DNA of 64,000 nucleotides, taken from the NCBI GenBank assembly GCA_900318145.1, contig ONJM01000001.1:124001-188000 (forward strand), in the 5' to 3' direction. Below, in pieces: positions 41,198 through 49,888 of the stretch (position 1 is its first letter; each line of letters starts with the position of its first letter). Source of the DNA: an uncultured Eubacteriales bacterium (GTDB lineage: Bacteria > Bacillota > Clostridia > Christensenellales > Aristaeellaceae). Below the pieces are notes generated by a model. That model was not told where the DNA came from and searched no databases. It saw only the letters and a list, made by a program, of their open reading frames with translations. The position numbers and the translations under genes are program-made.

Positions 41198-42415
41198 GTG
41201 AAGCTTAAAAATACCTGCAGCGCAGTTGTATATACCATGAAGTATGGTGATCCCCGTTTTCTGCTGGAGCAGAAGGGCTCTGGGCGTGTGTCTGTTCCGA
41301 ATGCGGAACTGTATGTGAAAGAAAATGAGCAGGAAACCGACAGGGCAGTATTCAGCGGGAGGATCAGCCTGGCAGTTCAGCTGGATACGGTTTTTGAGGA
41401 CGGCAAATGGCAATCTGCTTCTGATGGAATTGGGACGGGTATGGTTTTCTATCTGGCAAAGGCTGGGGCGGAGGAAACGGAAGACCTGGACACAGAAGAA
41501 ACGGGTCTGTACTGGCGTAGATATGAGGAATGCTTCCACAGCGTGAAAGATGAATCAGACCTGGAACTGCTGAAGCACGCGGCAGCTTATCTGGCTGTGA
41601 GATACAGGCTGAGAAATCCGGTAAAGGAATTCGGGTATATCTGGTACAGGGAACACGCGGCAGATATTCACGGGCATCTTATACCGGGAGTGGACGACGG
41701 TTCGCAGTCTGTGGAAGAAACACTGGAGCTGCTTCAGCTGGCCCGGGAGGAAGGTGTTCAGTGGGCAATTGCCACGCCGCATTACGGCGAGGAAAACGGG
41801 TACAGACCGGACCGGGACACGGTCGCGGAGAAATATAAGAGACTGTCGGAATATCTGTTTTTATCGGGTTCTCCTATCAAGGCAAAACTTGGGACTGAGT
41901 GGTACTGCTCGGAACATATTGTGGAGAGAATTAGGAACCAGGAAGCTTTTCCGATGGGGGAGTCGGACTGGTATATGGTGGAGTTCCTGGAATGGGGCAA
42001 TGTGACTGAACCGGCGGATGTGATGCTGCGCCGCCTGAAGAAGATGAAGGACAGCGGCATCAAAACAATCCTGGCGCACCCGGAAAGGTATCAGGCGGTG
42101 CAGCAGGACTGGAATCTGGCCAAACGTATCTGCGATCTGGATGTGCGCCTGCAGGTGAACGCGTATGACCTTTTCCTGAATCCCAAAGACGCCACCCGGA
42201 ACCTGGCACAGTGGATGGCAGAAGAGAGAATGATTTCCTTTATCGGCAGCGATATGCACGGCACGAGAATCAAACCGGACGGGAAGCCTGCGAGGAGGCC
42301 GCAGCTGAAGGAAGGCATCCGCTGGCTGTATGATCATGCGGATCCGGAATACGCCAATGAGGTTGTCCGGGTCAACGCGGAAAAATACCTGGGTGTGCCA
42401 AAACTGCTGGACTGA
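41198..42415 (+). CDS. PHP-family tyrosine phosphatase (CpsB/YwqE-like) with degenerate Nudix-like N-terminal domain
   Basis: 405 residues from GTG 41198 (GAGGAGG upstream). Residues about 150-400 match PHP phosphatases of CpsB/YwqE type: ADIHGHLIPGVDDGSQSVEE, IATPHYGEENGYRP, ILAHPERYQAV and FIGSDMHGTR carry the metal-binding His/Asp/Glu. The N-terminal 140 residues have Nudix spacing (CSAVVYTMKYGDPRFLLEQK then VSVPNAELYVKENEQETDRAVF) but lack the catalytic REUXEE box, so it is likely a binding module. CpsB enzymes dephosphorylate BY-kinases of polysaccharide export; no such kinase is nearby. Confidence 0.82.
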   Translation: MKLKNTCSAVVYTMKYGDPRFLLEQKGSGRVSVPNAELYVKENEQETDRAVFSGRISLAVQLDTVFEDGKWQSASDGIGTGMVFYLAKAGAEETEDLDTEETGLYWRRYEECFHSVKDESDLELLKHAAAYLAVRYRLRNPVKEFGYIWYREHAADIHGHLIPGVDDGSQSVEETLELLQLAREEGVQWAIATPHYGEENGYRPDRDTVAEKYKRLSEYLFLSGSPIKAKLGTEWYCSEHIVERIRNQEAFPMGESDWYMVEFLEWGNVTEPADVMLRRLKKMKDSGIKTILAHPERYQAVQQDWNLAKRICDLDVRLQVNAYDLFLNPKDATRNLAQWMAEERMISFIGSDMHGTRIKPDGKPARRPQLKEGIRWLYDHADPEYANEVVRVNAEKYLGVPKLLD

Positions 42416-42539
42416 TAATGGAGCTGAAAAAAGCGGCAGGCCGCTGAGGCTGCCGCTGTATTCCGGACCGGAATACAGCACGCAAAGAAACCCGGGGCAG
42501 AGGAAACTGTCCTTACGGGAAGAACGGGAGGAGATCCAT

Positions 42540-43784
42540 ATGAGATTTCTGCATCTTGCAGACCTGCATCTGGGGAAGATCATTTACGGAGCTTCCCTGA
42601 TCGACAACGGCGATCAGAAGGTATGGGTTGAACACTTTCTGGAAAAGGCGCGTGAGCTGAAACCGGACGCTGTTGTGATTGCCGGGGATGTTTATGACAG
42701 AGGACAGCCTCCGGGAAAAGCGGCGGTTCTGCTCAGCAGACTGGTGACAGAACTTGCCGGAATGGAGATTCCTGTAATGATTACGGCAGGGAATCATGAT
42801 TCCATCAATCATCTGTCTTTCCTGAGTCCGCTGCTGGCAAAGCAGAAGGTTTTTATCTCCAGGCCTTTGGATTCGTCCGCCGAACTGACGCACACGACGC
42901 TGGAGGATGAATACGGTCCGGTTACATTCTGGCTTCTGCCGTATGTCTATCCGGCAATGATCGCACAGGTGCTGGGAGATGAGGAGATCCGGGATTATGA
43001 CACTGCGGTCCGGCGGATTCTGGCCGCGCAGCCGGTGGATTACACGCAGCGAAATGTAGTGATTGCCCACCAGAATGTAACAGCAAACGGACAGGAAGCG
43101 GTCAGAGGCGGATCGGAATCCATGGTCGGCGGCGTCGGGCAGGTGGACTATACCGCGTTTGACGGATTTGATTACGCGGCGCTGGGCCATATTCATTCCT
43201 CCTATCCGGTCGGCAGGGAAACCGTCCGGTACGCGGGATCACCGCTTGCGTATCATTTCAATGAAACAAAACAACCGGAAAAAGGGCCTTTGCTGATTAC
43301 GCTGACAGAAAAAGGCAGGGATCCGGTGATTGAAATTCAGAAGATTGATCCCCTGCACCGTATGCGCGAGATCCGGGACGATTACGCAAAAATCCGTTCG
43401 GTCATGACGGAAAATCCCTGGAAAAATGAATATCTTAAAATCATTCTGACAGATACACGGGTCATGCCGGAAATATCTGATTTTCTGCATGAAACAGCGC
43501 GCGCGCACGGAAGCGAAGTGCTTGAACTCACTTCGGAATACAGAAGCTTCAGCGGGGAAGCTGTTTTGTCCGGAACGGGGGATATTCATGATATACCGGT
43601 TGAAGAGCTGTTCGCGAAATTCTTTACCGGCAGGAATAACGGCATTGAGCCTGATGAGCAGGATCTCGCGCTGATGACCTATGTCGGCGAAATGACGAGG
43701 AAAGCGGAACAGAAGGAGCCGAGCGAAGAAGATTTCCGCAAGATTGTGGATTTCGTGCTTGGACAGGGGGTGAACCGGGAATGA
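42540..43784 (+). CDS. sbcD: SbcD nuclease subunit (Mre11-like)
   Basis: 414 residues from ATG 42540 (GGGAGGAG upstream; the frame is open to 42330 but the conserved start is MRFLHLADLHLGK). Phosphoesterase motifs DLHLG, GDVYDRG, GNHDS, and GHIH supply the two-metal site. With SbcC it forms an ATP-regulated complex that opens hairpins and trims double-strand DNA ends. Its TGA overlaps the sbcC ATG (43781-43784), ensuring coupled synthesis. Length is normal for Firmicute SbcD. Confidence 0.96.
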   Translation: MRFLHLADLHLGKIIYGASLIDNGDQKVWVEHFLEKARELKPDAVVIAGDVYDRGQPPGKAAVLLSRLVTELAGMEIPVMITAGNHDSINHLSFLSPLLAKQKVFISRPLDSSAELTHTTLEDEYGPVTFWLLPYVYPAMIAQVLGDEEIRDYDTAVRRILAAQPVDYTQRNVVIAHQNVTANGQEAVRGGSESMVGGVGQVDYTAFDGFDYAALGHIHSSYPVGRETVRYAGSPLAYHFNETKQPEKGPLLITLTEKGRDPVIEIQKIDPLHRMREIRDDYAKIRSVMTENPWKNEYLKIILTDTRVMPEISDFLHETARAHGSEVLELTSEYRSFSGEAVLSGTGDIHDIPVEELFAKFFTGRNNGIEPDEQDLALMTYVGEMTRKAEQKEPSEEDFRKIVDFVLGQGVNRE

Positions 43785-46700
43785 AACCGATCAGGCTTGA
43801 AATGCAGGCTTTCGGATCCTATGCCGAGAAGACAGTTGTACCTTTCAGCGATTTCAGCCACGGATTATTCCTGATCTCCGGCAGGACAGGAACCGGAAAA
43901 ACGCTGATTTTTGACGCAATCACTTTCGCACTGTTCGGTGAGGCCAGCGGCAGGGAACGAAAAACTGCCCAGCTGCATTCCGACAGGGTAAGCCTTTCCG
44001 TGGATACCGTGGTGACACTGTTTTTCCGGCAGAATGACCGGGAATACAAAGTGGAACGGAGACTTCATTTTTCCAGAAAACGCGGGACAGATGAATACGG
44101 GGACGCTAAACAGGAAGCGGAACTGACGGAACCGGATGAAACAGTCAGGGGGCAGGAGAAAGTAACCGCCAGATGCGAGGAATTGCTCGGAATGAAAGTG
44201 GATCAATTCCGGAAGATTGTCATGCTTGCCCAGGGCGAATTCCGGGAATTCCTCAACTCGGACAGTGACAGGAAAAATGAAATACTCGGCAGGCTGTTTG
44301 ATAATTCCGCTTTCAAAAGGTATCAGGAGCTGCTGTACGGCGCCAGGGGACTGCTGGAGAAACAACGCAGGGAAAATATGAGTCAACTGCAGAAGCTGAT
44401 TGACGACGGTTTCCCGGCAAACCGGATTCCGGCAGAGGAGCGGGTTCTGTATAATCCGGAGAATCCGGAGTGCATCGCCAACCTGGAGAAACTTGCCGCG
44501 GAGGATGAAACCAGACTTGCGGAGCTGGAAAAGAAGAAGACAGATATTCAGGGCGAACTGGAAAAACTGAATATCGCTTACGGAGCCGCGGAAGGCGTAA
44601 ACCGCGACCTTGACGATCTTCAGAAGCAGCAGGAGCATCTGGAGTCGCTGAACGCAATGAAAGCGGAGATCAGGACACTGGAGGAAACCGTAAAGACAGT
44701 TACCACCGTGCTGCACACCGTGAATCCCAGAATAGCCGCAAGAAACAAAGCCAGTGAAGATCTGGAGAAAGCCGGCCGGGAAATTGAGACGCTGAAAGCA
44801 TCCCTGGAGGAAAAAGAAGAAGAACTGAGGAAAGCCACGGATACGGTCGCTCGGGACGCAGAACCGCTGCGGCAGGCGGAAAAACTCAGGAATGATATTC
44901 ACAGCCTGACAGAACAGCTGCCGCGGTACAAGGAACTGAGCGAGAAAACCGATGAAAGGGACAGCGCTCAGAAAGCGGAAAACGCGGCCCGTACCGCCAG
45001 GGAGGAGGCGGTGAAACGGCAGCAGGAGCTGAAGGATGAACAGGCCAGTCTTGAGAAAAAGCTTGAAGAACTGAAAGATATTGATCATGAGACGGAAGCT
45101 CTGGCCACGGAGGAACAGAAGGCAAGGGATGCCGAAAAGGCATTTACGGACAAAGACGGTATTAAAGCGAATATCAGGGCTATTCTGAAGGATGAGGAAG
45201 GACTGATAAAGGAAGATAAAGAGCTGGCCAGACTGAGCGGGGAAGCAAGTGAAACGGAGAACCTGCATCATGATCTTTATCAGCGTTTTATCAAAGGGCA
45301 GGCCGGCATTATGGCGGACGACCTGCGGCAGGCCATCATGTCCGAAGGCAGCGCAAAATGCCCGGTTTGCGGTTCAATTCATACCAGCGGGGATGAAAAC
45401 TGCTTCGCGGCAAGAACAGAAGATACACCTTCAGAGGACGATGTCCGCAACTCAAGGGAGAACCATGAGCGGGCAGAGAAGGAACGCGGGGATCAGGACG
45501 CGCGTGTCCGGGAACTGAGGAACGCACTGACGGAAAGGAAGAATAATCTTCTCCGGAAAGCAGACCCGCTGTTCCCCGGATGCACATGGGAGCAGGTTTC
45601 CGGGGAACAGTTCCTGGCGGACGCGGAACAGGAACTGAATAAAAAGGCTGAGACTGCCCGGACTGAACTGCTGGACGCAAAGAAAAAGCAGAATGAGCGG
45701 AATGAGCTCCTGGACAGACAGGAGAATAACCTGAAGGAAGCAGAAACGGTCCAGGAGGATATTGAAAGGCTGAGAACTGAAGAGACGAAACAGAACGCGG
45801 CAAAGACAGGGGCGGAAAGTGCCATTGAAGCCCTGAAAAAAACATTGCTGTTTGCGTCTGAAGAGGAAGCAAACAATAAGATCAGTGAATGGACAGCAAA
45901 GCAGACTGCGATCAAAACGGAAACGGACGCCCACGCCAAAGCTCAGACTGAAGCCAGACAGGCATATGACACTGTGAACGGCAGACTTGACGGGAAGAAA
46001 AAAGAGATTCCCGACCTGCGGGAAGCATTGGATACAGCGCAGGCGGAAATGGAAAAAGCATTGCGGGATCATGGATTCAACAACGAGGATGACGCACTCG
46101 CAGTTCTGAAGCAGATCAATGAGACAGACGGCGAAAAGTGGATCCGGGATCAGAACAAAGCGGTTATCGACTATGACAACGACTGCAGAACAACCGTTGA
46201 CCGGATCGGAAAACTCGCGAAGGACACAGAAGGAAAAACACACACGGACCTGGATGAGCTGAACAAAATTATTATCGAAAAGAAAAATGAATTTGCAGAA
46301 GCAGATTCCGCATGTACGGAAGAAAGAACGAAGCGCGACGAGCATAAGACAATCCTGAATAAAGCGCGGGACTATAAAGCGAAGCTTGCCTCGACTGACC
46401 GCGCCTGGAGACGCCTTGATGAACTGGGAATCCTTGCCATCGGTTCCACAGGCGTCGGCGGGAAACTCAGTTTTGACCGGCATGTGATGGGTGTCGTTTT
46501 CAGGGAAATTCTGGAAATGGCAAACCGCCGTATCGATGTTATGAGCGGCGGCAGATATGAGCTTGTCCATAAGCGGGAAGCGGCACGCAAAACCGCGGCG
46601 GCCGGACTGGACATTGAAGTCCGGGATTCTTTCTCTCTGGATAAAGCCCGTTCCGCTTCGCTGCTGTCCGGCGGCGAAGGTTTCTACGCGTCCCTTTCCC

Positions 46701-46957
46701 TTGCGCTGGGTCTTTCCGATGTGGTTCAGATGCATGCCGGCGGAAAGAAGCTTGACTCGCTGTTCATCGATGAGGGATTCGGAACGCTCAGCCCGGACGT
46801 GCTTGAAAAAGCGCTGGATGTACTGGGCCAGCTGTCCGAGGGAAACCGGCTTGTCGGCATCATTTCACACGTGGACAAGCTTAACGAATGCATCCCGCAG
46901 AAGCTTCGGGTCACATGCGATGAAAAGGGAAGCCATGTTGTTCCTGAACTGTCATAA
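43781..46957 (+). CDS. sbcC: SbcC ATPase subunit (Rad50-like)
   Basis: 1058 residues. Walker A SGRTGTGKT lies near 34-42, followed by long coiled coils (about 190-500 and 560-900) joined by a zinc hook AKCPVCGSIH near 526. The C terminus holds the ABC signature LLSGGEGFYASLSLALGLSD near 965 and Walker B LDSLFIDEGFGTL near 1000. It is an SMC-like ATPase that tethers DNA and gates the SbcD nuclease. It overlaps sbcD by 4 bases. Intact and normal for the family. Confidence 0.96.
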   Translation: MKPIRLEMQAFGSYAEKTVVPFSDFSHGLFLISGRTGTGKTLIFDAITFALFGEASGRERKTAQLHSDRVSLSVDTVVTLFFRQNDREYKVERRLHFSRKRGTDEYGDAKQEAELTEPDETVRGQEKVTARCEELLGMKVDQFRKIVMLAQGEFREFLNSDSDRKNEILGRLFDNSAFKRYQELLYGARGLLEKQRRENMSQLQKLIDDGFPANRIPAEERVLYNPENPECIANLEKLAAEDETRLAELEKKKTDIQGELEKLNIAYGAAEGVNRDLDDLQKQQEHLESLNAMKAEIRTLEETVKTVTTVLHTVNPRIAARNKASEDLEKAGREIETLKASLEEKEEELRKATDTVARDAEPLRQAEKLRNDIHSLTEQLPRYKELSEKTDERDSAQKAENAARTAREEAVKRQQELKDEQASLEKKLEELKDIDHETEALATEEQKARDAEKAFTDKDGIKANIRAILKDEEGLIKEDKELARLSGEASETENLHHDLYQRFIKGQAGIMADDLRQAIMSEGSAKCPVCGSIHTSGDENCFAARTEDTPSEDDVRNSRENHERAEKERGDQDARVRELRNALTERKNNLLRKADPLFPGCTWEQVSGEQFLADAEQELNKKAETARTELLDAKKKQNERNELLDRQENNLKEAETVQEDIERLRTEETKQNAAKTGAESAIEALKKTLLFASEEEANNKISEWTAKQTAIKTETDAHAKAQTEARQAYDTVNGRLDGKKKEIPDLREALDTAQAEMEKALRDHGFNNEDDALAVLKQINETDGEKWIRDQNKAVIDYDNDCRTTVDRIGKLAKDTEGKTHTDLDELNKIIIEKKNEFAEADSACTEERTKRDEHKTILNKARDYKAKLASTDRAWRRLDELGILAIGSTGVGGKLSFDRHVMGVVFREILEMANRRIDVMSGGRYELVHKREAARKTAAAGLDIEVRDSFSLDKARSASLLSGGEGFYASLSLALGLSDVVQMHAGGKKLDSLFIDEGFGTLSPDVLEKALDVLGQLSEGNRLVGIISHVDKLNECIPQKLRVTCDEKGSHVVPELS

Positions 46958-46975
46958 TCAAAAATTGTCCGGAAA

Positions 46976-47005
46976 AAACGCGGCCGGACGGGTTAACCGT
47001 CCGGC
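46976..47005 (-). terminator. Terminator of the HIRAN gene, possibly bidirectional
   Basis: GCCGGACGG (46983-46991) pairs perfectly with CCGTCCGGC (46997-47005), loop GTTAA. On the minus strand GCGTTTTTTCC follows. The stop codon of the HIRAN gene lies inside the loop, so gene and terminator overlap. It may also end sbcC transcripts. Confidence 0.85.
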
Positions 47006-47358
47006 TGCGCTGCAGTGATATCCTCAGGGTCATTGTTTCCGGACGTCAGCGGATCGGCATTCTCTTTCTTCTGCTTCAGGGTGCAGAGAATGCCCCGGTC
47101 CGTGATGAGCTTTACCTTGCCCTTCGCGGTATCACCGATCTTGTCGTACAGGCGGCCGGCGCTCCAGCTTTCGCCGAGAACGGTGTACGGGCTGTTGGCG
47201 ACGTAGCCGATGTGGCCGACGCCGTCCAGCAGGACCTTGATAGCCTCGTGGTCGTACTTGTTGTCGGGCTCCTTCTCCAGGCGGATCTTCATGCCCTTCT
47301 CCAGAAAATCGGAACCGAGGTAGTGATTCGTGCCGGTGAGGGTGAACCAGATCTTCAC
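46993..47358 (-). CDS. HIRAN-domain protein
   Basis: 121 residues from GTG at 47358, chosen because AAGGAGG lies 8 bases upstream; an ATG at 47397 would leave the site inside the gene. Residues 1-75 are a HIRAN domain: KIWFTLTGTNHYLGSDFLEKG then RLEKEPDNKYDHEAIKVLL and GHIGYVANSPYTVLG. HIRAN domains bind damaged DNA ends or stalled forks. The remaining 45 residues are charged and disordered. It is convergent with sbcDC, a sensible neighbour for DNA repair. Confidence 0.85.
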   Translation of the reverse strand: MKIWFTLTGTNHYLGSDFLEKGMKIRLEKEPDNKYDHEAIKVLLDGVGHIGYVANSPYTVLGESWSAGRLYDKIGDTAKGKVKLITDRGILCTLKQKKENADPLTSGNNDPEDITAAQPDG

Positions 47359-47487
47359 GCGATTTGCCTCCTTCTGTGTCGGATTGTTACACTGCATGCC
47401 CGCCGCCTGCCGGCGGCAGCGGACTTCGGAAATCTGAATCTTCTGCGTTCCGGCATCCTCATGCTACAACATTGGATGTTGCTTTTT

Positions 47488-47512
47488 TTGCGCATCCCTG
47501 TTATGCTGACTG
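47488..47512 (+). promoter_or_regulatory. GCATCC element, copy 4
   Basis: CTTTTTTTGCGCATCCCTG then TTATGCTGAC, preceded by GGATGTTG, about 30 bases before the WYL regulator. It is the least T-rich member of the set (others near 8595, 17893, 39196). Confidence 0.35.
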
Positions 47513-47539
47513 AAGTACCGCGAAAGGAGAAGAGCGAAT

Positions 47540-48601
47540 ATGCCGGCGGAAAGCGGAAAAAAGATCATTATCCTTTATATCCTGAACATTCTGAAAAAGT
47601 ATTCGGACATCAATCATCCCATGACGCAGCAGGATATCGCGGACAGGCTGCTGAGCGATTACGGGATGGAGGTGAACCGGGCGACCATCAAACGGAACAT
47701 TTCGGACCTGATGGACGCCGGGTACGCGATTTATCCGAAGGATGAGTTTGTCCGGAAGTTCATCAACAGGGAAACCGGGGAAGAAGAGGAAAACACGATC
47801 TGCACCAATTTCTACTATGAGCATGATTTTTCGGAATCGGAGCTGCATATGCTCATTGACGGCCTGCTGTTCTCCCGGTCTGTGCCGTACAAGCAGCGGA
47901 AGGAGCTGATCGGGAAGCTGGGGGATCTGTCCAGCTCGCATTTCAGCCAGCGGATGCGGCATGTGCACAGCATGAACGCGGACTCGCCGGAAAACAAGCA
48001 GCTGTTTTTCAACATTGAGGTGCTGGACGAGGCGATTACTGCCGGAAAGCAGGTCGAGATCGTCTACGGATATTACGGGACGGATCTGAAGCTGCATGAG
48101 CGGAAGAATGAGGACGGCACCGCGAAAAAGCAGCTGCTGAACCCGTATCAGCTGGTGGCCAGCGAAGGCCGGTACTACCTGATCTGCAACAAGGACAATT
48201 ACGACAATGTGGCAAACTACCGGATTGACCGGATCATGTCCATCAGGCCACTGGATACGCCTGCCAAGCCAAGGAACCAGGTGGCGGGCCTGGAGGACGG
48301 ACTGAAGCTGGAGAAATACCTGTACCAGCATGTGAACATGTTTTCCGGAGATCCGGAGCGGGTGGAATTCATCATCCCGAAGAGCTTTGTGAGCGTGGTC
48401 ATCGACTTCTTCGGATCCCACGTGTCCTTCTTTGAGAAGGAGGACGGCACTGTTTCCTGCCACATCGAGGTCAGCCTGGAAGCCATGCGGCACTGGGCGG
48501 GACAGTTCGCGGACGTGGTCCGGGTGGTTTCGCCGGAACGCCTGGTGGAGGAGATCCGGGAGGATCTGCGGAAGGCTGCCGCGAATTACGGGCTGGCATA
48601 A
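47540..48601 (+). CDS. WYL-domain transcriptional regulator
   Basis: 353 residues. The N terminus (about 8-75) is a winged helix: LYILNILKKYSDINHPMTQQ, IADRLLSDYGMEVNRATIKR, NISDLMDAGYAI. Residues about 155-235 form the WYL domain, with KKQLLNPYQLVASEGRYYLI and NVANYRIDRIMSI; the WCX-like C-terminal extension follows. WYL domains bind ligands such as single-stranded DNA or nucleotides and often control DNA-damage or defence genes. AAAGGAG precedes the ATG. The HD hydrolase gene follows after 39 bases. Confidence 0.9.
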   Translation: MPAESGKKIIILYILNILKKYSDINHPMTQQDIADRLLSDYGMEVNRATIKRNISDLMDAGYAIYPKDEFVRKFINRETGEEEENTICTNFYYEHDFSESELHMLIDGLLFSRSVPYKQRKELIGKLGDLSSSHFSQRMRHVHSMNADSPENKQLFFNIEVLDEAITAGKQVEIVYGYYGTDLKLHERKNEDGTAKKQLLNPYQLVASEGRYYLICNKDNYDNVANYRIDRIMSIRPLDTPAKPRNQVAGLEDGLKLEKYLYQHVNMFSGDPERVEFIIPKSFVSVVIDFFGSHVSFFEKEDGTVSCHIEVSLEAMRHWAGQFADVVRVVSPERLVEEIREDLRKAAANYGLA

Positions 48602-48640
48602 TATCTTTTTGAATACTGCATGAACTGAGAGGACACAGAG

Positions 48641-49216
48641 ATGGAACTGAACATTGAGGGCCAGAAACAGGAATTTCTGACGATCTGCAGGGCGGATATC
48701 CGGCGGGAAGGGCTGGAGGATCTGCTGGGATGGCTGGAAAAGGCGGATTTCTTTACGGCGCCTGCCAGCACGCATTATCACGGTGGATACGCGGGCGGAC
48801 TCTGCCAGCATTCCATTGACGTATATCAGTACGCGAAGCGGCTGACCTTCCTGATGGATAAAGCGCCTTCGCAGGAATCGGTGGCGATCGCATGCCTGTT
48901 CCATGACCTGTGCAAGGTGAACCTGTACAAGACGGACAAGCGGAACCAGAAGATCAACGGGGAATGGAAGGAAGTTCCGTACTACGTGATCGACGAAAAG
49001 TTCCATTTCGGCAGCCACGGCGGCAAATCGGTTTTCCTGATCCAGCAGTTCATGAAGCTGACCACGGAAGAGGCCGCGGCAATCAACTGCCACATGGGAT
49101 TCTCGGACGCGAATCCGAATACCATCCGGGACGTGGGGAACGCGTATCACCAGTTCCCGCTGGCCTGGATTGTGCATGTGGCGGATGAAGCCGCAACGTT
49201 CCTGCTGGACCGGTGA
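48641..49216 (+). CDS. HD-domain phosphohydrolase
   Basis: 191 residues. The metal-binding HD set is visible: HYHGGYAGGLCQHSIDVYQYA, the HD pair in CLFHDLCKVN near 88-89, and a late VHVADEAATFL. This resembles the HD part of YhaM-type hydrolases or small nucleotide phosphohydrolases. No OB fold is present. Substrate unknown. It lies 39 bases after the WYL regulator, so the two are probably cotranscribed. Confidence 0.82.
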   Translation: MELNIEGQKQEFLTICRADIRREGLEDLLGWLEKADFFTAPASTHYHGGYAGGLCQHSIDVYQYAKRLTFLMDKAPSQESVAIACLFHDLCKVNLYKTDKRNQKINGEWKEVPYYVIDEKFHFGSHGGKSVFLIQQFMKLTTEEAAAINCHMGFSDANPNTIRDVGNAYHQFPLAWIVHVADEAATFLLDR

Positions 49217-49353
49217 TCCTGTTTTGAGCTCAGAACAAAAACAACGCAGCCGGCAAGTTGCCACAGACATTTCAATCTGATAAAATACAGACAGAGATAC
49301 AGATCCGGTTTTATCTGCTGCCAGACAATCTACAGAAAAAGGTGGAAGAATCT

Positions 49354-49740
49354 ATGCTGCTGCTGAAAGCCACGGAAAGAAACTGGGGACTTATCGGGCC
49401 GGGAGACTGGGAAAAGCGTTCATGGAAGATTGACGCGGACGGAACATTTCTGCTGAAAACGACCTTCCGTCCTGTTGATCCGAATGATCCGGATGTTCCG
49501 GAGAACACGGAGGAAGGAGCACTTTCTTCGGAACAGCTGGATATTCTGCAGGAATGCATTGACGCGTACTGGGACAATGAACCCGGGGAGGCCGGAGATG
49601 AAGGCACCGCCTGGGAATTCAAGCTGTATGAGAAAAACGGAACGGTGATCCGGCACAGGGAACTGGGGTATATTGAAGGCATCGAACCCTTTGAGAGCAT
49701 TGCCGCCATGCTGGCGGAGGAAGACACCGCGGATCAGTGA
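49354..49740 (+). CDS. Hypothetical acidic protein
   Basis: 128 residues from ATG 49354, chosen over a TTG-type start at 49258 because AAAAAGGTGGAAG lies just upstream. Features include a WGLIGPGDWEKRSWKI strand region and an acidic C terminus (PGEAGDEGTAWEFKLYE, LAEEDTADQ). No signal peptide or known domain. A bidirectional terminator follows at 49806. Confidence 0.6.
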   Translation: MLLLKATERNWGLIGPGDWEKRSWKIDADGTFLLKTTFRPVDPNDPDVPENTEEGALSSEQLDILQECIDAYWDNEPGEAGDEGTAWEFKLYEKNGTVIRHRELGYIEGIEPFESIAAMLAEEDTADQ

Positions 49741-49805
49741 GGAAGATGATTGATCCTGACAGAAAATCGGCGGCTGACAGGTTCACACAGAAAACGAGTA
49801 CACGA

Positions 49806-49838
49806 AAAAGGGGACTGTGAAAACTCACAGTCCCTTTT
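49806..49838. terminator. Bidirectional terminator between convergent genes
   Basis: AAAAGGGGACTGTGA pairs with TCACAGTCCCTTTT with one bulge, loop AAAC. A/T tracts on both sides suit both the plus gene ending at 49740 and the minus gene ending at 49889. Confidence 0.85.
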
Positions 49839-49888
49839 CAAAGTTCAGAGAAAGCACCGGTATGCGTTTCCGTGTGCAATCTCTTTCG

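Noticed and set aside
42432-42457. GCGGCA/TGCCGC hairpin before sbcD as terminator
   Set aside because: Stem of 6 bp with no T-tract; too weak to call.
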